Part shown: positions 11,101 through 26,100 of the stretch, piece after piece
Layout: every line of letters starts with the position of its first letter
Position numbering within the stretch: position 1 is the first letter of the stretch
Assembly: GCF_026151205.1 (NCBI RefSeq)
Contig: NC_087077.1
Span: 6,288,483 to 6,348,482, forward strand
Direction of reading: 5' to 3'
DNA from: Bolinopsis microptera
Taxonomy: Eukaryota > Ctenophora > Tentaculata > Lobata > Bolinopsidae
DNA: 60,000 nt
Notes under the pieces: model-generated
The model's input: only the letters and a program-made list of their open reading frames with translations
What the model was told of the DNA's origin: nothing
Database searches by the model: none
Translations under genes and position numbers: made by a program

Positions 11101-14100
11101 ATTGTAATATTGTATGTTGTTAAAACAAGCAGATTAGGGATCGATTGTCAGTAATGGATCACTATGTAAAAACAATTTTTAACAGTTTAATTCTCCTGCT
11201 TATTAAATCATTTGAATCATATTCCAGAAGGACTACTGAACAACAGTTCTAAAATAGTTCAAAAATCTACAAGTCAATCAAAGATATTATAAGAAGAAGA
11301 TCAAACAATAAACATGTGTTACTGGTTGTATTTTACTGTTGTAATTTAGAAAGATGCTTTTTAAAATAGCCCCGACAAGCAAAAAGTCAAAAACGACTAG
11401 ATAACTGTTTGATTGATTGATGAAGAGGCTGTCACGTGCTATAAGATATACACAATATATAACAACATAGTGCGCTGCATGATATGTGTCTCAACAAAGG
11501 AATATTAACTGCTCCTCAAACTACATGGTTGCTTTGGGTTGAGTACTAATAGTGATCTCTGAAAGCAAATTAAACAACCTTTTCACACGTAACACAGATG
11601 CGTGCCTTCCCAGACCTGTTAGTCACGTGACCAACTTGTTATCGTGCATTATTAGATCCCTCCACACACTCGTCATGCTCAAACTCAGTCACTTTCTTGT
11701 CCAGTAAACATTGTGAGCACAGGGCGTATTACTTGTCATCCTGATAATGGTGGGTAACACACTGAGTTTGAATCTTGAAACTCTGTTTAAATATTTTATC
11801 AAATCGAGAACATTTCCTATTTAAATTTTGTATGAGCATATGAAGGAGTAAAAGCAAGCAAACAGTATCTAGTCGTACAGTACGCTGCATGTTGTAAATC
11901 TAAAATTCCCATCGAAATGATTGGGGAGCATGTTAAACCATACTAAATGGTCAGAGATAGATTGTGTTCTCAGATCAATGGACGAGGGAACAACCACAGC
12001 GAGGGAACAACCACAGCGAGGGAACAACCACAACGAGGGAACAACCACAACGAGGGAACAACCACAACGAGTGTTAGGCACGAGTGTGCCTAATAATAAG
12101 TGTGCCTAATAATAAGTGTGCCTAATAATAAGTGTGCCTAATAATAAGTGTGCCTAATAATAAGTGTGCCTAATAATAAGTGTGCCTAATAATAAGTGTG
12201 CCTAATAATAAGTGTGCCTAATAATAAGTGTGCTTAATAATAAGTGTGCCCAATAATAAGTGTGCCTAATAATAAGTGTGCCTAATAATAAGTGTGCCTA
12301 ATAATAAGTGTGCCTAATAATAAGTGTGCCTAATAATAAGTGTGCCTAATAATAAGTGTGCCTAATAATAAGTGTGCCTAATAATAAGTGTGCCTAATAA
12401 TAAGTGTGCCTGATAATAAGTGTGCCTAATAATAAGTGTGCCTAATAATAAGTGTGCCTAATAATAAGTGTGCCTAGTTATAAGTGTGCCTAATAATAAG
12501 TGTGCCTAGTAATAAGTGTGCCTAATAATAAGTGTGCCTAATAATAAGAGTGCCTTATAGTAAGAGTGCCTAATAGTAAGTGTGCCTAATAATAAGTGTG
12601 CCTAATAATAAGTGTGCCTAATAATAAGTGTGCCTAATAATAAGTGTGCCTAATAATAAGTGTGCCTAATAATAAGTGTGCCTAATAATAAGTGTGCCTA
12701 ATAATAAGTGTGCCTAATAATAAGTGTGCCTAATAATAAGTGTGCCCAATAATAAGTGTGCCCAATAATAAGTGTGCCTAATAATAAGTGTGCCTAATAA
12801 TAAGTGTGCCTAATAATAAGTGTGCCTAATAATAAGTGTGCCTAATAATAAGTGTGCCTAATAATAAGTGTGCCTAATAATAAGTGTGCCTAATAATAAA
12901 TGACTCATCTTATTTCCTAACACGCTGATGTGAGATCATCGGCTCGAACTCAAGCAATTTAGAAATCTAAATTTAGATACAAATTTATTTAATGGTCTGG
13001 AATTGCATGAATTTAATTGTTAGAATCTTTTTATACTGCTAAGCAAACACAAAATATAAGTTGTGCACTTCTTTGGATTTGTAGGTCCCTCTGCACAGAA
13101 AAGGGAAATATAACGAACTGACGGTAACTCCTCCCGTTAAACTTACTATTTACCCTATATAATTAAAAGATCGTCACATAAAAACAAGGACCTAAACTAA
13201 TAATAAATAAGCAGAATCTCTCAACCGTTACTACAATTAGAATACTCGTAATGTTTACAATTTATAGATACTGGACCACTATTGTCTCAGGTGGCTCCTT
13301 CAGACCGGTAACCTTGCCTCTAAAACTACCTGGTCCTGACGAACTGTCCGCACTACCTAAAGGAGCTGTAGTCCTGCTACATGGCGGAGTAACGGACAGG
13401 AACCTGGATACCTCCTATCTCAAACAGGAGAGCACTGATTTGAGGTGGTCCGGGGACATCCCATCTGCTTACCCTACAGGTGAGAGAACTGATTTGAGGT
13501 GGTATAGGGTATTTGCTGGTTTAGATGATAATTATTATTCCTTGTACTTTCACCCAATTAGTTACAAACCATTAGTAACCTGCATTATTAACAGTAAGAG
13601 AGCCGCCTCCCCCTGAGAAGGTAGTAAAGTTCCCGCTGACAGCTGCTGGCAGGTTGATGATGAGGAAGGTTGTGTTGGCAAGGAGCCCTCGGAGAGGCGA
13701 CTATAACACTGCAGTTATCATAGACCAGGTAACCATAGTAACAGTGTTATAATAGATCAGGTAACCATAGTAACAGTGTTATCATAGATCAGGTAACCAT
13801 AGTAACAGTGTTATCATAGATCAGGTAACCATAGTAACAGTGTTATCATAGACCAGGTAACCATGGTAACAGTGTTATCATAGATCAGGTAACCATAGTA
13901 ACATTGTTATCATAGACCAGGTAACCATAGTAACTGTATTATCATAGACCAGGTAACCATGGTAACAGTGTTATCATAGATCAGGTAACCATGGTAACAG
14001 TGTTATCATAGATCAGGTAACCATAGTAACAGTGTTATCATAGATCAGGTAACCATAGTAACAGTGTTATCATAGACCAGGTAACCATAGTAACAGTGTT

Positions 14101-17100
14101 ATCATAGATCAGGTAACCATAGTAACAGTGTTATCATAGACCAGGTAACCATGGTAACAGTGTTATCATAGATCAGGTAACCATAGTAACATTGTTATCA
14201 TAGACCAGGTAACCATAGTAACAGTGTTATCATAGATCAGGTAACCATAGTAACAGTGTTATCATAGACCAGGTAACCATAGTAACTGTATTATCATAGA
14301 CCAGGTAACCATGGTAACAGTGTTATCATAGATCAGGTAACCATGGTAACAGTGTTATCATAGACCAGGTAACCATAGTAACTGTATTATCATAGACCAT
14401 GTAACCATAGTAACAGTGTTATCATAGATCAGGTAACCATAGTAACTGTATTATCATAGACCAGGTAACCATAGTAACAGTGTTATCATAGATCAGGTAA
14501 CCATAGTAACTGTATTATCATAGATCAGGTAACCATAGTAACTGTATTATCATAGACCAGGTAACCATAGTAACAGTGTTATAATAGATCAGGTAACCAT
14601 AGTAACTGTATTATCATAGACCAGGTAACCATAGTAACAGTGTTATCATAGATCAGGTAACCATAGTAACTGTATTATCATGGACCAGGTAACCATAGTA
14701 ACAGTGTTATCATAGACCAGGTAACCATGGTAACTGTATTATCATAGATCAGGTAACCATAGTAACAGTGTTATCATAGATCAGGTAACCATAGTAACTG
14801 TATTATCATAGACCAGGTAACCATAGTAACAGTGTTATCATAGATCAGGTAACCATAGTAACTGTATTATCATAGATCAGGTAACCATAGTAACAGTGTT
14901 ATCATAGATCAGGTAACCATAGTAACTGTATTATCATAGACCAGGTAACCATAGTAACTGTATTATCATGGACCAGGTAACCATAGTAACAGTGTTATCA
15001 TAGACCAGGTAACCATGGTAACTGTATTATCATAGATCAGGTAACCATAGTAACAGTGTTATCATAGATCAGGTAACCATAGTAACTGTATTATCATAGA
15101 CCAGGTAACCATATTAACAGTGTTATCATAGATCAGGTAACCATAGTAACTGTATTATCATGGACCAGGTAACCATAGTAACAGTGTTATCATAGACCAG
15201 GTAACCATGGTAACTGTATTATCATAGATCAGGTAACCATAGTAACAGTGTTATCATAGATCAGGTAACCATAGTAACTGTATTATCATAGACCAGGTAA
15301 CCATAGTAACAGTGTTATCATAGATCAGGTAACCATAGTAACTGTATTATCATGGACCAGGTAACCATAGTAACAGTGTTATCATAGACCAGGTAACCAT
15401 GGTAACTGTATTATCATAGATCAGGTAACCATAGTAACAGTGTTATCATAGATCAGGTAACCATAGTAACTGTATTATCATAGACCAGGTAACCATAGTA
15501 ACAGTGTTATCATAGATCAGGTAACCATAGTAACTGTATTATCATAGATCAGGTAACCATAGTAACAGTGTTATCATAGATCAGGTAACCATAGTAACTG
15601 TATTATCATAGACCAGGTAACCATAGTAACAGTGTTATCATAGATCAGGTAACCATAGTAACTGTATTATCATGGACCAGGTAACCATAGTAACAGTGTT
15701 ATCATAGACCAGGTAACCATGGTAACTGTATTATCATAGATCAGGTAACCATAGTAACAGTGTTATCATAGATCAGGTAACTATAGTAACTGTATTATCA
15801 TAGACCAGGTAACCATAGTAACAGTGTTATCATAGATCATGTAACCATAGTAACTGTATTATCATAGACCAGGTAACCATAGTAACAGTATTATCATAGA
15901 TCAGGTAACCATAGTAACAGTGTTATCATAGATCAGGTAACCATAGTAACAGTATTATCATAGACCAGGTAACCATGGTAACATTGTTATAATAGATCAG
16001 GTAACCATAGTAACTGTATTATCATAGATCAGGTAACCATAGTAACAGTGTTATCATAGACCAGGTAACCATAGTAACAGTATTATCATAGACCAGGTAA
16101 CCATGGTAACAGTGTTATCATAGATCAGGTAACCATAGTAACTGTATTATCATAGATCAGGTAACCATAGTAACAGTATTATCATAGACCAGGTAACCAT
16201 GGTAACAGTGTTATCATAGACCAGGTAACCATAGTAACAATGTTATAATAGACCAGGTAACTATAGTAACAGTGTTATAATAGACCAGGTAACCATAGTA
16301 ACAGTATTATCATAGACCAGGTAACTATAGTAACAGTGTTATCATAGATCAGGTAACCATAGTAACAATGTTATAATAGATCAGGTAACCATAGTAACAG
16401 TATTATCATAGACCAGTTAACCATGGTAACAGTATTATCATAGACCAGTTAACCATAGTAACAGTGTTATCATAGATCAGGTAACCATAGTAACTGTATT
16501 ATCATAGACCAGGTAACCATGGTAACAGTATTATCATAGACCAGTTAACCATAGTAACAGTGTTATCATAGACCAGGTAACCATAGTAACAGTATTATCA
16601 TAGACCAGGTAACTATAGTAACAGTGTTATCATAGATCAGGTAACCATAGTAACAATGTTATAATAGATCAGGTAACCATAGTAACAGTATTATCATAGA
16701 CCAGTTAACCATGGTAACAGTATTATCATAGACCAGTTAACCATAGTAACAGTGTTATCATAGATCATGTAACCATAGTAACTGTATTATCATAGACCAG
16801 GTAACCATAGTAACAGTATTATCATAGATCAGGTAACCATAGTAACAGTGTTATCATAGATCAGGTAACCATAGTAACAGTATTATCATAGACCAGGTAA
16901 CCATGGTAACATTGTTATAATAGATCAGGTAACCATAGTAACTGTATTATCATAGATCAGGTAACCATAGTAACAGTGTTATCATAGACCAGGTAACCAT
17001 AGTAACAGTATTATCATAGACCAGGTAACCATGGTAACAGTGTTATCATAGATCAGGTAACCATAGTAACTGTATTATCATAGATCAGGTAACCATAGTA

Positions 17101-20100
17101 ACAGTATTATCATAGACCAGGTAACCATGGTAACAGTGTTATCATAGACCAGGTAACCATAGTAACAATGTTATAATAGACCAGGTAACTATAGTAACAG
17201 TGTTATAATAGACCAGGTAACCATAGTAACAGTATTATCATAGACCAGGTAACTATAGTAACAGTGTTATCATAGATCAGGTAACCATAGTAACAATGTT
17301 ATAATAGATCAGGTAACCATAGTAACAGTATTATCATAGACCAGTTAACCATGGTAACAGTATTATCATAGACCAGTTAACCATAGTAACAGTGTTATCA
17401 TAGATCAGGTAACCATAGTAACTGTATTATCATAGACCAGGTAACCATGGTAACAGTATTATCATAGACCAGTTAACCATAGTAACAGTGTTATCATAGA
17501 CCAGGTAACCATAGTAACAGTATTATCATAGACCAGGTAACCATAGTAACAGTATTATCATAGACCAGGTAACCATGGTAACAGTATTATCATAGACCAG
17601 GTAACCATAGTAACAGTGTTATCATAGACCAGGTAACCATAGTAACAGTATTATCATAGACCAGGTAACCATAGTAACAGTGTTATCATAGACCAGGTGC
17701 TTTCTCAATTCTACATCTTGTGTTGTTGTTGATTACCAATTATTATATTATACTATATATATAATATATATTATACCCAGTGTAGTGAACCCACTCGTCT
17801 AAGTGATGTAATCGATATTCATTGAACAAGTGTTAATTGAACAAACTTGTTATTTGAACAAACTTGTTAATTGAACAAGTGTTAATTGAACAAGTTTTAA
17901 TTGAACAAGTGTTAATTGAACAAGTGTTAATTGAACAAGTGTTAATTGAACAAGACGTGTTAATTGAACAAGTGTTAATTGAACAAGACGTGTTAATTGA
18001 ACAAGTGTTAATTGAACAAGTGTTAATTGAACAAGACGTGTTAATTGAACAAAATTGTTAATTGAACAAGTGTTAATTGAACAAACTTGTTAATTGAACA
18101 AACTTGTTAATTGAACAAACTTGTTAATTGAACAAGTGTTAATTGAACAAGACGTGTTAATTGAACAAAATTGTTAATTGAACAAGTGTTAATTGAACAA
18201 ACTTGTTAATTGAACAAACTTGTTAATTGAACAAGTGTTAATTGAACAAGTGTTTATTGAACAAGTGTTAATTGAACAAGTGTTAATTGAACAAGTGTTA
18301 ATTGAACAAGTGTTAATACAACAAGTGTTAATTGAACAAGTGTTAATTGAACAAGTGTTAATTGAACAAGTGTTAATTGAACAAGTGTTAATTGAACAAG
18401 TGTTAATTGAACAAGTGTTAATTGAACAAGTGTTACTTGAATAAACTTGTTAATTGAATAAACTTGTTAATTGAACAAGTGTTACTTGAATAAACTTGTT
18501 AATTGAATAAACTTGTTAATTGAATAAACTTGTTAATTGAATAAACTTGTTAATTGAATAAACTTGTCAATTGAACAAGTGTTAATTGAACAAGTGTTAA
18601 TTGAACAACTGTTAATTGAACAAGTGTTAATTGAACAAACTTGTTAATTGAACAAACTTGTTAATTGAATATGTGGTTATCGAACAAGTGTGTTAATTAA
18701 TTTAAATTTCAGCACAGTCCCACGTGTTTTGAAGTTGAGTTTAAGAAGAACCAGCAGAAGGAGAGATGTGAGCTTTGTCACATATTCGCACTACAAGATG
18801 CTCTCATGCACCCAGTCTTGAAAGGTAAGTCCTCCCTGCACTACAAGATGCTCTCATGCACCCAGTATTGAAAGGTAAGTCCTCCCCGCACTACAAGATG
18901 CTCTCATGCACCCAGTCTTGAAAGGTAAGTCCTCCCCGCACTACAAGATGCTCTCATGCACCCAGTCTTTAAAGGTAAGTCCTCCCCGCACTACAAGATG
19001 CTCTCATGCACCCAGCCTTGAAAGGTAAGTCCTCCCCTCGCTACAAGATGCTCTCATGCACCCAGTCTTGAAAGGTAAGTCCTCCCATCACTACAAGATA
19101 CTCTCATGCACCCAGTCTTGAAAGGTAAGTCCTCCCCTCACTACAAGATGCTCTCATGCACCCAGCCTTGAAAGGTAAGTCCTTCCCTCACTACAAGATG
19201 CTCTCATGCACCCAGCCTTGAAAGGTAAGTCCTCCCCTCACTACAAGATGCTCTCATGCACCCAGCCTTGAAAGGTAAGTCCTCCCCTCACTACAAGATG
19301 CTCTCATGCACCCAGACTTGAAAGGTAAGTCCTCCCCTCACTACAAGATGCTCTCATGCACCCAGTCTTGAAAGGTAAGTCCTCCCCTCACTACAAGATG
19401 CTCTCATGCACCCAGTCTTGAAAGGTAAGTCCTCCCCGCACTACAAGATGCTCTCATGCACCCAGCCTTGAAAGGTAAGTCCTCCCCTCGCTACAAGATG
19501 CTCTCATGCACCCAGTCTTGAAAGGTAAGTCCTCCCATCACTACAAGATACTCTCATGCACCCAGTCTTGAAAGGTAAGTCCTCCCCTCACTACAAGATG
19601 CTCTCATGCACCCAGCCTTGAAAGGTAAGTCCTTCCCTCACTACAAGATGCTCTCATGCACCCAGCCTTGAAAGGTAAGTCCTCCCCTCACTACAAGATG
19701 CTCTCATGCACCCAGCCTTGAAAGGTAAGTCCTCCCCTCTTAGGTCCCGTTCTTAGGTTTTACTGTACCAAATATTTATGTAATTAAATATTCTGTGAAT
19801 TTTGCAGTGTACCAGATATTAAGATTAATTGTAGTTATTTATTTAAACAATTTGTTCTATTTATCAAGTAAGGAAAAACTAGGTTGAAGCATTAAATCAG
19901 ATTCAAATATACAGAATACAAAGTAACAAAAACTAGAACCCCACCTGAGGGCGGGTCTCAAACAATGTTCAGCTTATAACCATGGTAAGAGTGTTCAGCT
20001 TGTATCTCCAGTCACTATAAAACGAACTGTCTCCTCTGTAACCATGGTAACAGTTTTCTACCAAGTTTGGTCCTCCTCCTCGGAGAGACCATGACTAAAC

Positions 20101-23100
20101 CCTGCACGTGATCTGACGTTAGAGAGACGGGAGGAGGGGTAACCAATCAGAAGTCCCTCTTCACTGCTCTCTTCTATTCCCTCTACACTGTCCTCCTGAC
20201 AAATGCAGTGTTACTAACATAACAGCATTTATACCAATAATTATTCATGTAAATTATTTACATACAATTACCGACTTATTTATCGAGACACCTGCTATAT
20301 CGGGTAATATATCATAGGACTCAGAGATTGTTTCGAAATACGGGTATATTCGTAATTAGATGACTGTAAGTAATTACTAATGGAACTGTAACCAGGACAA
20401 GAAATAGTGGAGGCACTAACAATTTTAACCAAAGCAGTAGGCACTAACAATGGTTTTTCTACTATACCTCGTCCACAATAGAAGCGTTGATAAGAACAGT
20501 GGACAGGGCCAGGGTGAGTAGCAGGAGTCTGAACATGTTGTAGGGTCAGTAGAGTAGAATGTCTGGAAGCTGGGTGAATGGTAGTGCTCACCAACTCCAC
20601 CAATGTCCTTTTATATCTACTCAATCGGACTATTTTTAATAAATTTGTCATTTTCCAGGAGATATTAGTTTCCATGCCGTTTAATATTGGACAAATTAAT
20701 CCAAGGACCGTAATGAGAACGAGGCAGAGGATTGGAGGACTATACCACGTGTTCAGTATGATCCCCTCTCCCACCCTGGACAGGGGGTAAAGTGAAGTTT
20801 GGGAGGACCCTCACGTCCCCCTCCCACCCTCGACACCTACCTGACACTTTTAGGGGGCTACCTGACACTTTTAGGGGGCTACCACTGAAAATATTACCCC
20901 ACGCACTAGACTGTTAGATTTTACAGGTCAGGTAGAAATTTAATTTTAGTAGATTGGAATATTGGTTTGCCGCTTTTAAAACATTTTATAATGTAGGGTG
21001 TTGCTCTAGGCAGTTCGCTCTGGCGAGTGTTGTAACTTTATTACCACGGTGGAGACAACTGATTTGTCTTACTTTCATAAAACTTGCAGTATGAGAGTTA
21101 TATGTATTATAATCTAAACGAGTCTATAAAAAATAAAAGCATGCAATTTAGGCTGTGTGTAATTCATTACTTACCGGAATACTTAGGGAAAGTGGGAGTC
21201 TGAATAGAAACCATCATTTATACTGCTAGTTACTTCCTTACATCAATAACTAACAACATTACATTGCTGCTAGTTACTTCCTTACATCAATAACTAACAA
21301 CATTACATTGCTGCTAGTTACTTCCTTACATCAATAACTAACAACATTACATTGCTGCTAGTTACTTCCTTACATCAATAACTAACAACATTACATTACT
21401 GCTAGTTACTTCCTTACATCAATAACTAACAACATTACATTACTGCTAGTTACTTCCTTACATCAATAACTAACAACATTACATTGCTGCTAGTTACTTC
21501 CTTACATCAATAACTAACAACATTACATTACTGCTAGTTACTTCCTTACATCAATAACTAACAACATTACATTGCTGCTAGTTACTTCCTTACATCAATA
21601 ACTAACAACATTACATTGCTGCTAGTTACTTCCTTACATCAATAACTAACAACATTACATTGCTGCTAGTTACTTCCTTACATCAATAACTAACAACATT
21701 ACATTGCTGCAAGTTACTTCCTTACATCAATAACTAACAACATTACATTGCTGCTAGTTACTTCCTTACATCAATAACTAACAACATTACATTGCTGCTA
21801 GTTACTTCCTTACATCAATAACTAACAACATTACATTGCTGCTAGTTACTTCCTTACATCAATAACTAACAACATTACATTGCTGCAAGTTACTTCCTTA
21901 CATCAATAACTAACAACATTACATTGCTGCTAGTTACTTCCTTACATCAATAACTAACAACATTACATTACTGCTAGTTACTTCCTTACATCAATAACTA
22001 ACAACATTACATTGCTGCTAGTTACTTCCTTACATCAATAACTAACAACATTACATTGCTGCTAGTTACTTCCTTACATCAATAACTAACAACATTACAT
22101 TACTGCTAGTTACTTCCTTACATCAATAACTAACAACATTACATTGCTGCTAGTTACTTCCTTACATCAATAACTAACAACATTACATTACTGCTAGTTA
22201 CTTCCTTACATCAATAACTAACAACATTACATTGCTGCTAGTTACTTCCTTACATCAATAACTAACAACATTACATTGCTGCAAGTTACTTCCTTACATC
22301 AATAACTAACAACATTACATTGCTGCTAGTTACTTCCTTACATCAATAACTAACAACATTACATTGCTGCTAGTTACTTCCTTACATCAATAACTAACAA
22401 CATTACATTACTGCTAGTTACTTCCTTACATCAATAACTAACAACATTACATTGCTGCTAGTTACTTCCTTACATCAATAACTAACAACATTACATTACT
22501 GCTAGTTACTTCCTTACATCAATAACTAACAACATTACATTGCTGCTAGTTACTTCCTTACATCAATAACTAACAACATTACATTGCTGCAAGTTACTTC
22601 CTTACATCAATAACTAACAACATTACATTGCTGCTAGTTACTTCCTTACATCAATAACTAACAACATTACATTACTGCTAGTTACTTCCTTACATCAATA
22701 ACTAACAACATTACATTGCTGCTAGTTACTTCCTTACATCAATAACTAACAACATTACATTACTGCTAGTTACTTCCTTACATCAATAACTAACAACATT
22801 ACATTGCTGCTAGTTACTTCCTTACATCAATAACTAACAACATTACATTGCTGCTAGTTACTTCCTTACATCAATAACTAACAACATTACATTGCTGCTA
22901 GTTACTTCCTTACATCAACAACTAACAACATTACATTACTGCTAGTTACTTCCTTACATCAATAACTAACAACATTACATTGCTGCAAGTTACTTCCTTA
23001 CATCAATAACTAACAACATTACATTGCTGCTAGTTACTTCCTTACATTGCTGCTAGTTACTTCCTTACATCAATAACTAACAACATTACATTACTGCTAG

Positions 23101-26100
23101 TTACTTCCTTACATCAATAACTAACAACATTACATTGCTGCTAGTTACTTCCTTACATCAATAACTAACAACATTACATTACTGCTAGTTACTTCCTTAC
23201 ATCAATAACTAACAACATTACATTGCTGCTAGTTACTTCCTTACATCAATAACTAACAACATTACATTGCTGCTAGTTACTTCCTTACATCAATAACTAA
23301 CAACATTACATTGCTGCAAGTTACTTCCTTACATCAATAACTAACAACATTACATTGCTGCTAGTTACTTCCTTACATCAATAACTAACAACATTACATT
23401 GCTGCTAGTTACTTCCTTACATCAATAACTAACAACATTACATTGCTGCTAGTTACTTCCTTACATCAATAACTAACAACATTACATTGCTGCAAGTTAC
23501 TTCCTTACATCAATAACTAACAACATTACATTGCTGCTAGTTACTTCCTTACATCAATAACTAACAACATTACATTACTGCTAGTTACTTCCTTACATCA
23601 ATAACTAACAACATTACATTGCTGCTAGTTACTTCCTTACATCAATAACTAACAACATTACATTGCTGCTAGTTACTTCCTTACATCAATAACTAACAAC
23701 ATTACATTACTGCTAGTTACTTCCTTACATCAATAACTAACAACATTACATTGCTGCTAGTTACTTCCTTACATCAATAACTAACAACATTACATTACTG
23801 CTAGTTACTTCCTTACATCAATAACTAACAACATTACATTGCTGCTAGTTACTTCCTTACATCAATAACTAACAACATTACATTGCTGCAAGTTACTTCC
23901 TTACATCAATAACTAACAACATTACATTGCTGCTAGTTACTTCCTTACATCAATAACTAACAACATTACATTGCTGCTAGTTACTTCCTTACATCAATAA
24001 CTAACAACATTACATTACTGCTAGTTACTTCCTTACATCAATAACTAACAACATTACATTGCTGCTAGTTACTTCCTTACATCAATAACTAACAACATTA
24101 CATTACTGCTAGTTACTTCCTTACATCAATAACTAACAACATTACATTGCTGCTAGTTACTTCCTTACATCAATAACTAACAACATTTCATTGCTGCTAG
24201 TTACTTCCTTACATCAATAACTAACAACATTACATTGCTGCTAGTTACTTCCTTACATCAACAACTAACAACATTACATTACTGCTAGTTACTTCCTTAC
24301 ATCAATAACTAACAACATTACATTGCTGCAAGTTACTTCCTTACATCAATAACTAACAACATTACATTGCTGCTAGTTACTTCCTTACATTGCTGCTAGT
24401 TACTTCCTTACATCAATAACTAACAACATTACATTACTGCTAGTTACTTCCTTACGTCAATGACTAACAACATTTCTTCTAGTAACGATATTATTGGAGT
24501 ATATAAATATATATGTAATGTATGTTAATAATCTTAATGTTTATTGAGATTTTTAATATAGATGTAAAGTGAGTAGAAATACGTAAGATTCCTGGCGATA
24601 CAGTTCGTATTTTACAGAGCACAAAATTACAAATTATTATTAGAATTTCAGCCACTAAGATTTTTTATGGATTTTCAAAAAGTTGTCTCATAAATTAAAA
24701 AATGATTTCCAGCATCCGTAAAGTACGTAATGGTGATAATATGGCTGATCATCAGATCATGTGACTTCTATAACACAGTCTATAACACAGTCTATAACAC
24801 AGTCTATAACACAGTCTATAACACAGTCTATAACACAGTCTATAACACAGTATATAACACAGTCTATAACACAGTCTATAGCACAGTCTATATCACAGTC
24901 TATATCATAGTCTATAACACAGTCTATAACACAGTCTATAACACAGTCTATAGCACAGTCTATAACACAGTCTATAACACAGTCTATAACACAGTATATA
25001 ACACAGTCTATAACACAGTATATAACACAGTCTATAACACAGTCTATAGCACAGTCTATATCACAGTCTATAACACAGTCTATAACACAGTCTATAACAC
25101 AGTATATATAACACAGTCTATAACACAGTCTATAACACAGTCTATAACACAGTCTATAACACAGTCTATAACACAGTCTATAACACAGTCTATAGCACAG
25201 TCTATAACACAGTCTATAAGTTCACAGATTTCAAACAAAGCTGAGAATGTTTTTAATAATTTATTTACCTACCCAATTCTGGAGGATATGAAATAATAAT
25301 AATAAAAGGAGGAGTCCTGATCCGGGGGGCAATAAAAGGAGGAGCCCTGATCCTGGGGGGGGGGGGGGGGCAATAAAAGGAGGAGCCCTGATCCTGGGGG
25401 GGGGGGGGGGGCAATAAAAGGAGGAGTAATGATCCTGGGGGGGGGGGGCAATAAAAGGAGGAGCCATAATCCTGCCCCTGGGGGGGGGGGGTAATAAAAG
25501 GAGGAGTAATGATCCTGGGGGGGGGGGGGAAATAAAAGGAGGAGCCCTGATCCTTGGTTGGTGGGGGGCAATAAAAGGAGGAGCCCTGATCCTGGGGGGG
25601 GGGGGCAATAAAAGGAGGAGCCCTGATCCTTGGTTGGTGGGGGGCAATAAAAGGAGGAGCCCTGATCCTGGGGGGGGGGGGGGGCAATAAAAGGAGGAGC
25701 CCTGATCCTGGGGGGGGGGGGCAATAAAAGGAGGAGTAATGATCCTGGGGGGGGGGGGGGGCAATAAAAGGAGGAGCCATAATCCTGGGGGGGGGGGGTA
25801 ATAAAAGGAGGAGTAATGATCCTGGGGGGGGGGGGGCAATAAAAGGAGGAGCCCTGATCCTTGGTTGGGGGGGGGGGGGGCAATAAGGAGGAGTCATGAT
25901 CCTCCTCGCGTCCTAAAGTCGCGTTCTCTTGAATCTAATACGGTAAAACGCAGCTCACAAGAGTTCCATCAGATTCCACTTGCTCCTTCACAAATAAACT
26001 CCCTCTATCTGGACCGTATGAACCTGGTAATGTAGTATATCTGCTTGTGATCACGTGCTAGCTCCTGTTAAGAAAGGAGGACCGTATGAACCTGGTAATG

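Noticed and set aside
11660-11760. Possible extra - strand exon with CxxC (ALCSQCLLDKK)
   Set aside because: An in-frame TAA immediately precedes it with no acceptor in between.
12080-12899. CRISPR-like array
   Set aside because: Sixteen-base units directly adjoin without spacers, in a eukaryotic intron; a minisatellite.
25261-25897. Proline-rich membrane-like ORFs on the - strand
   Set aside because: All three frames are open through the G-run array; pure repeat artefact.
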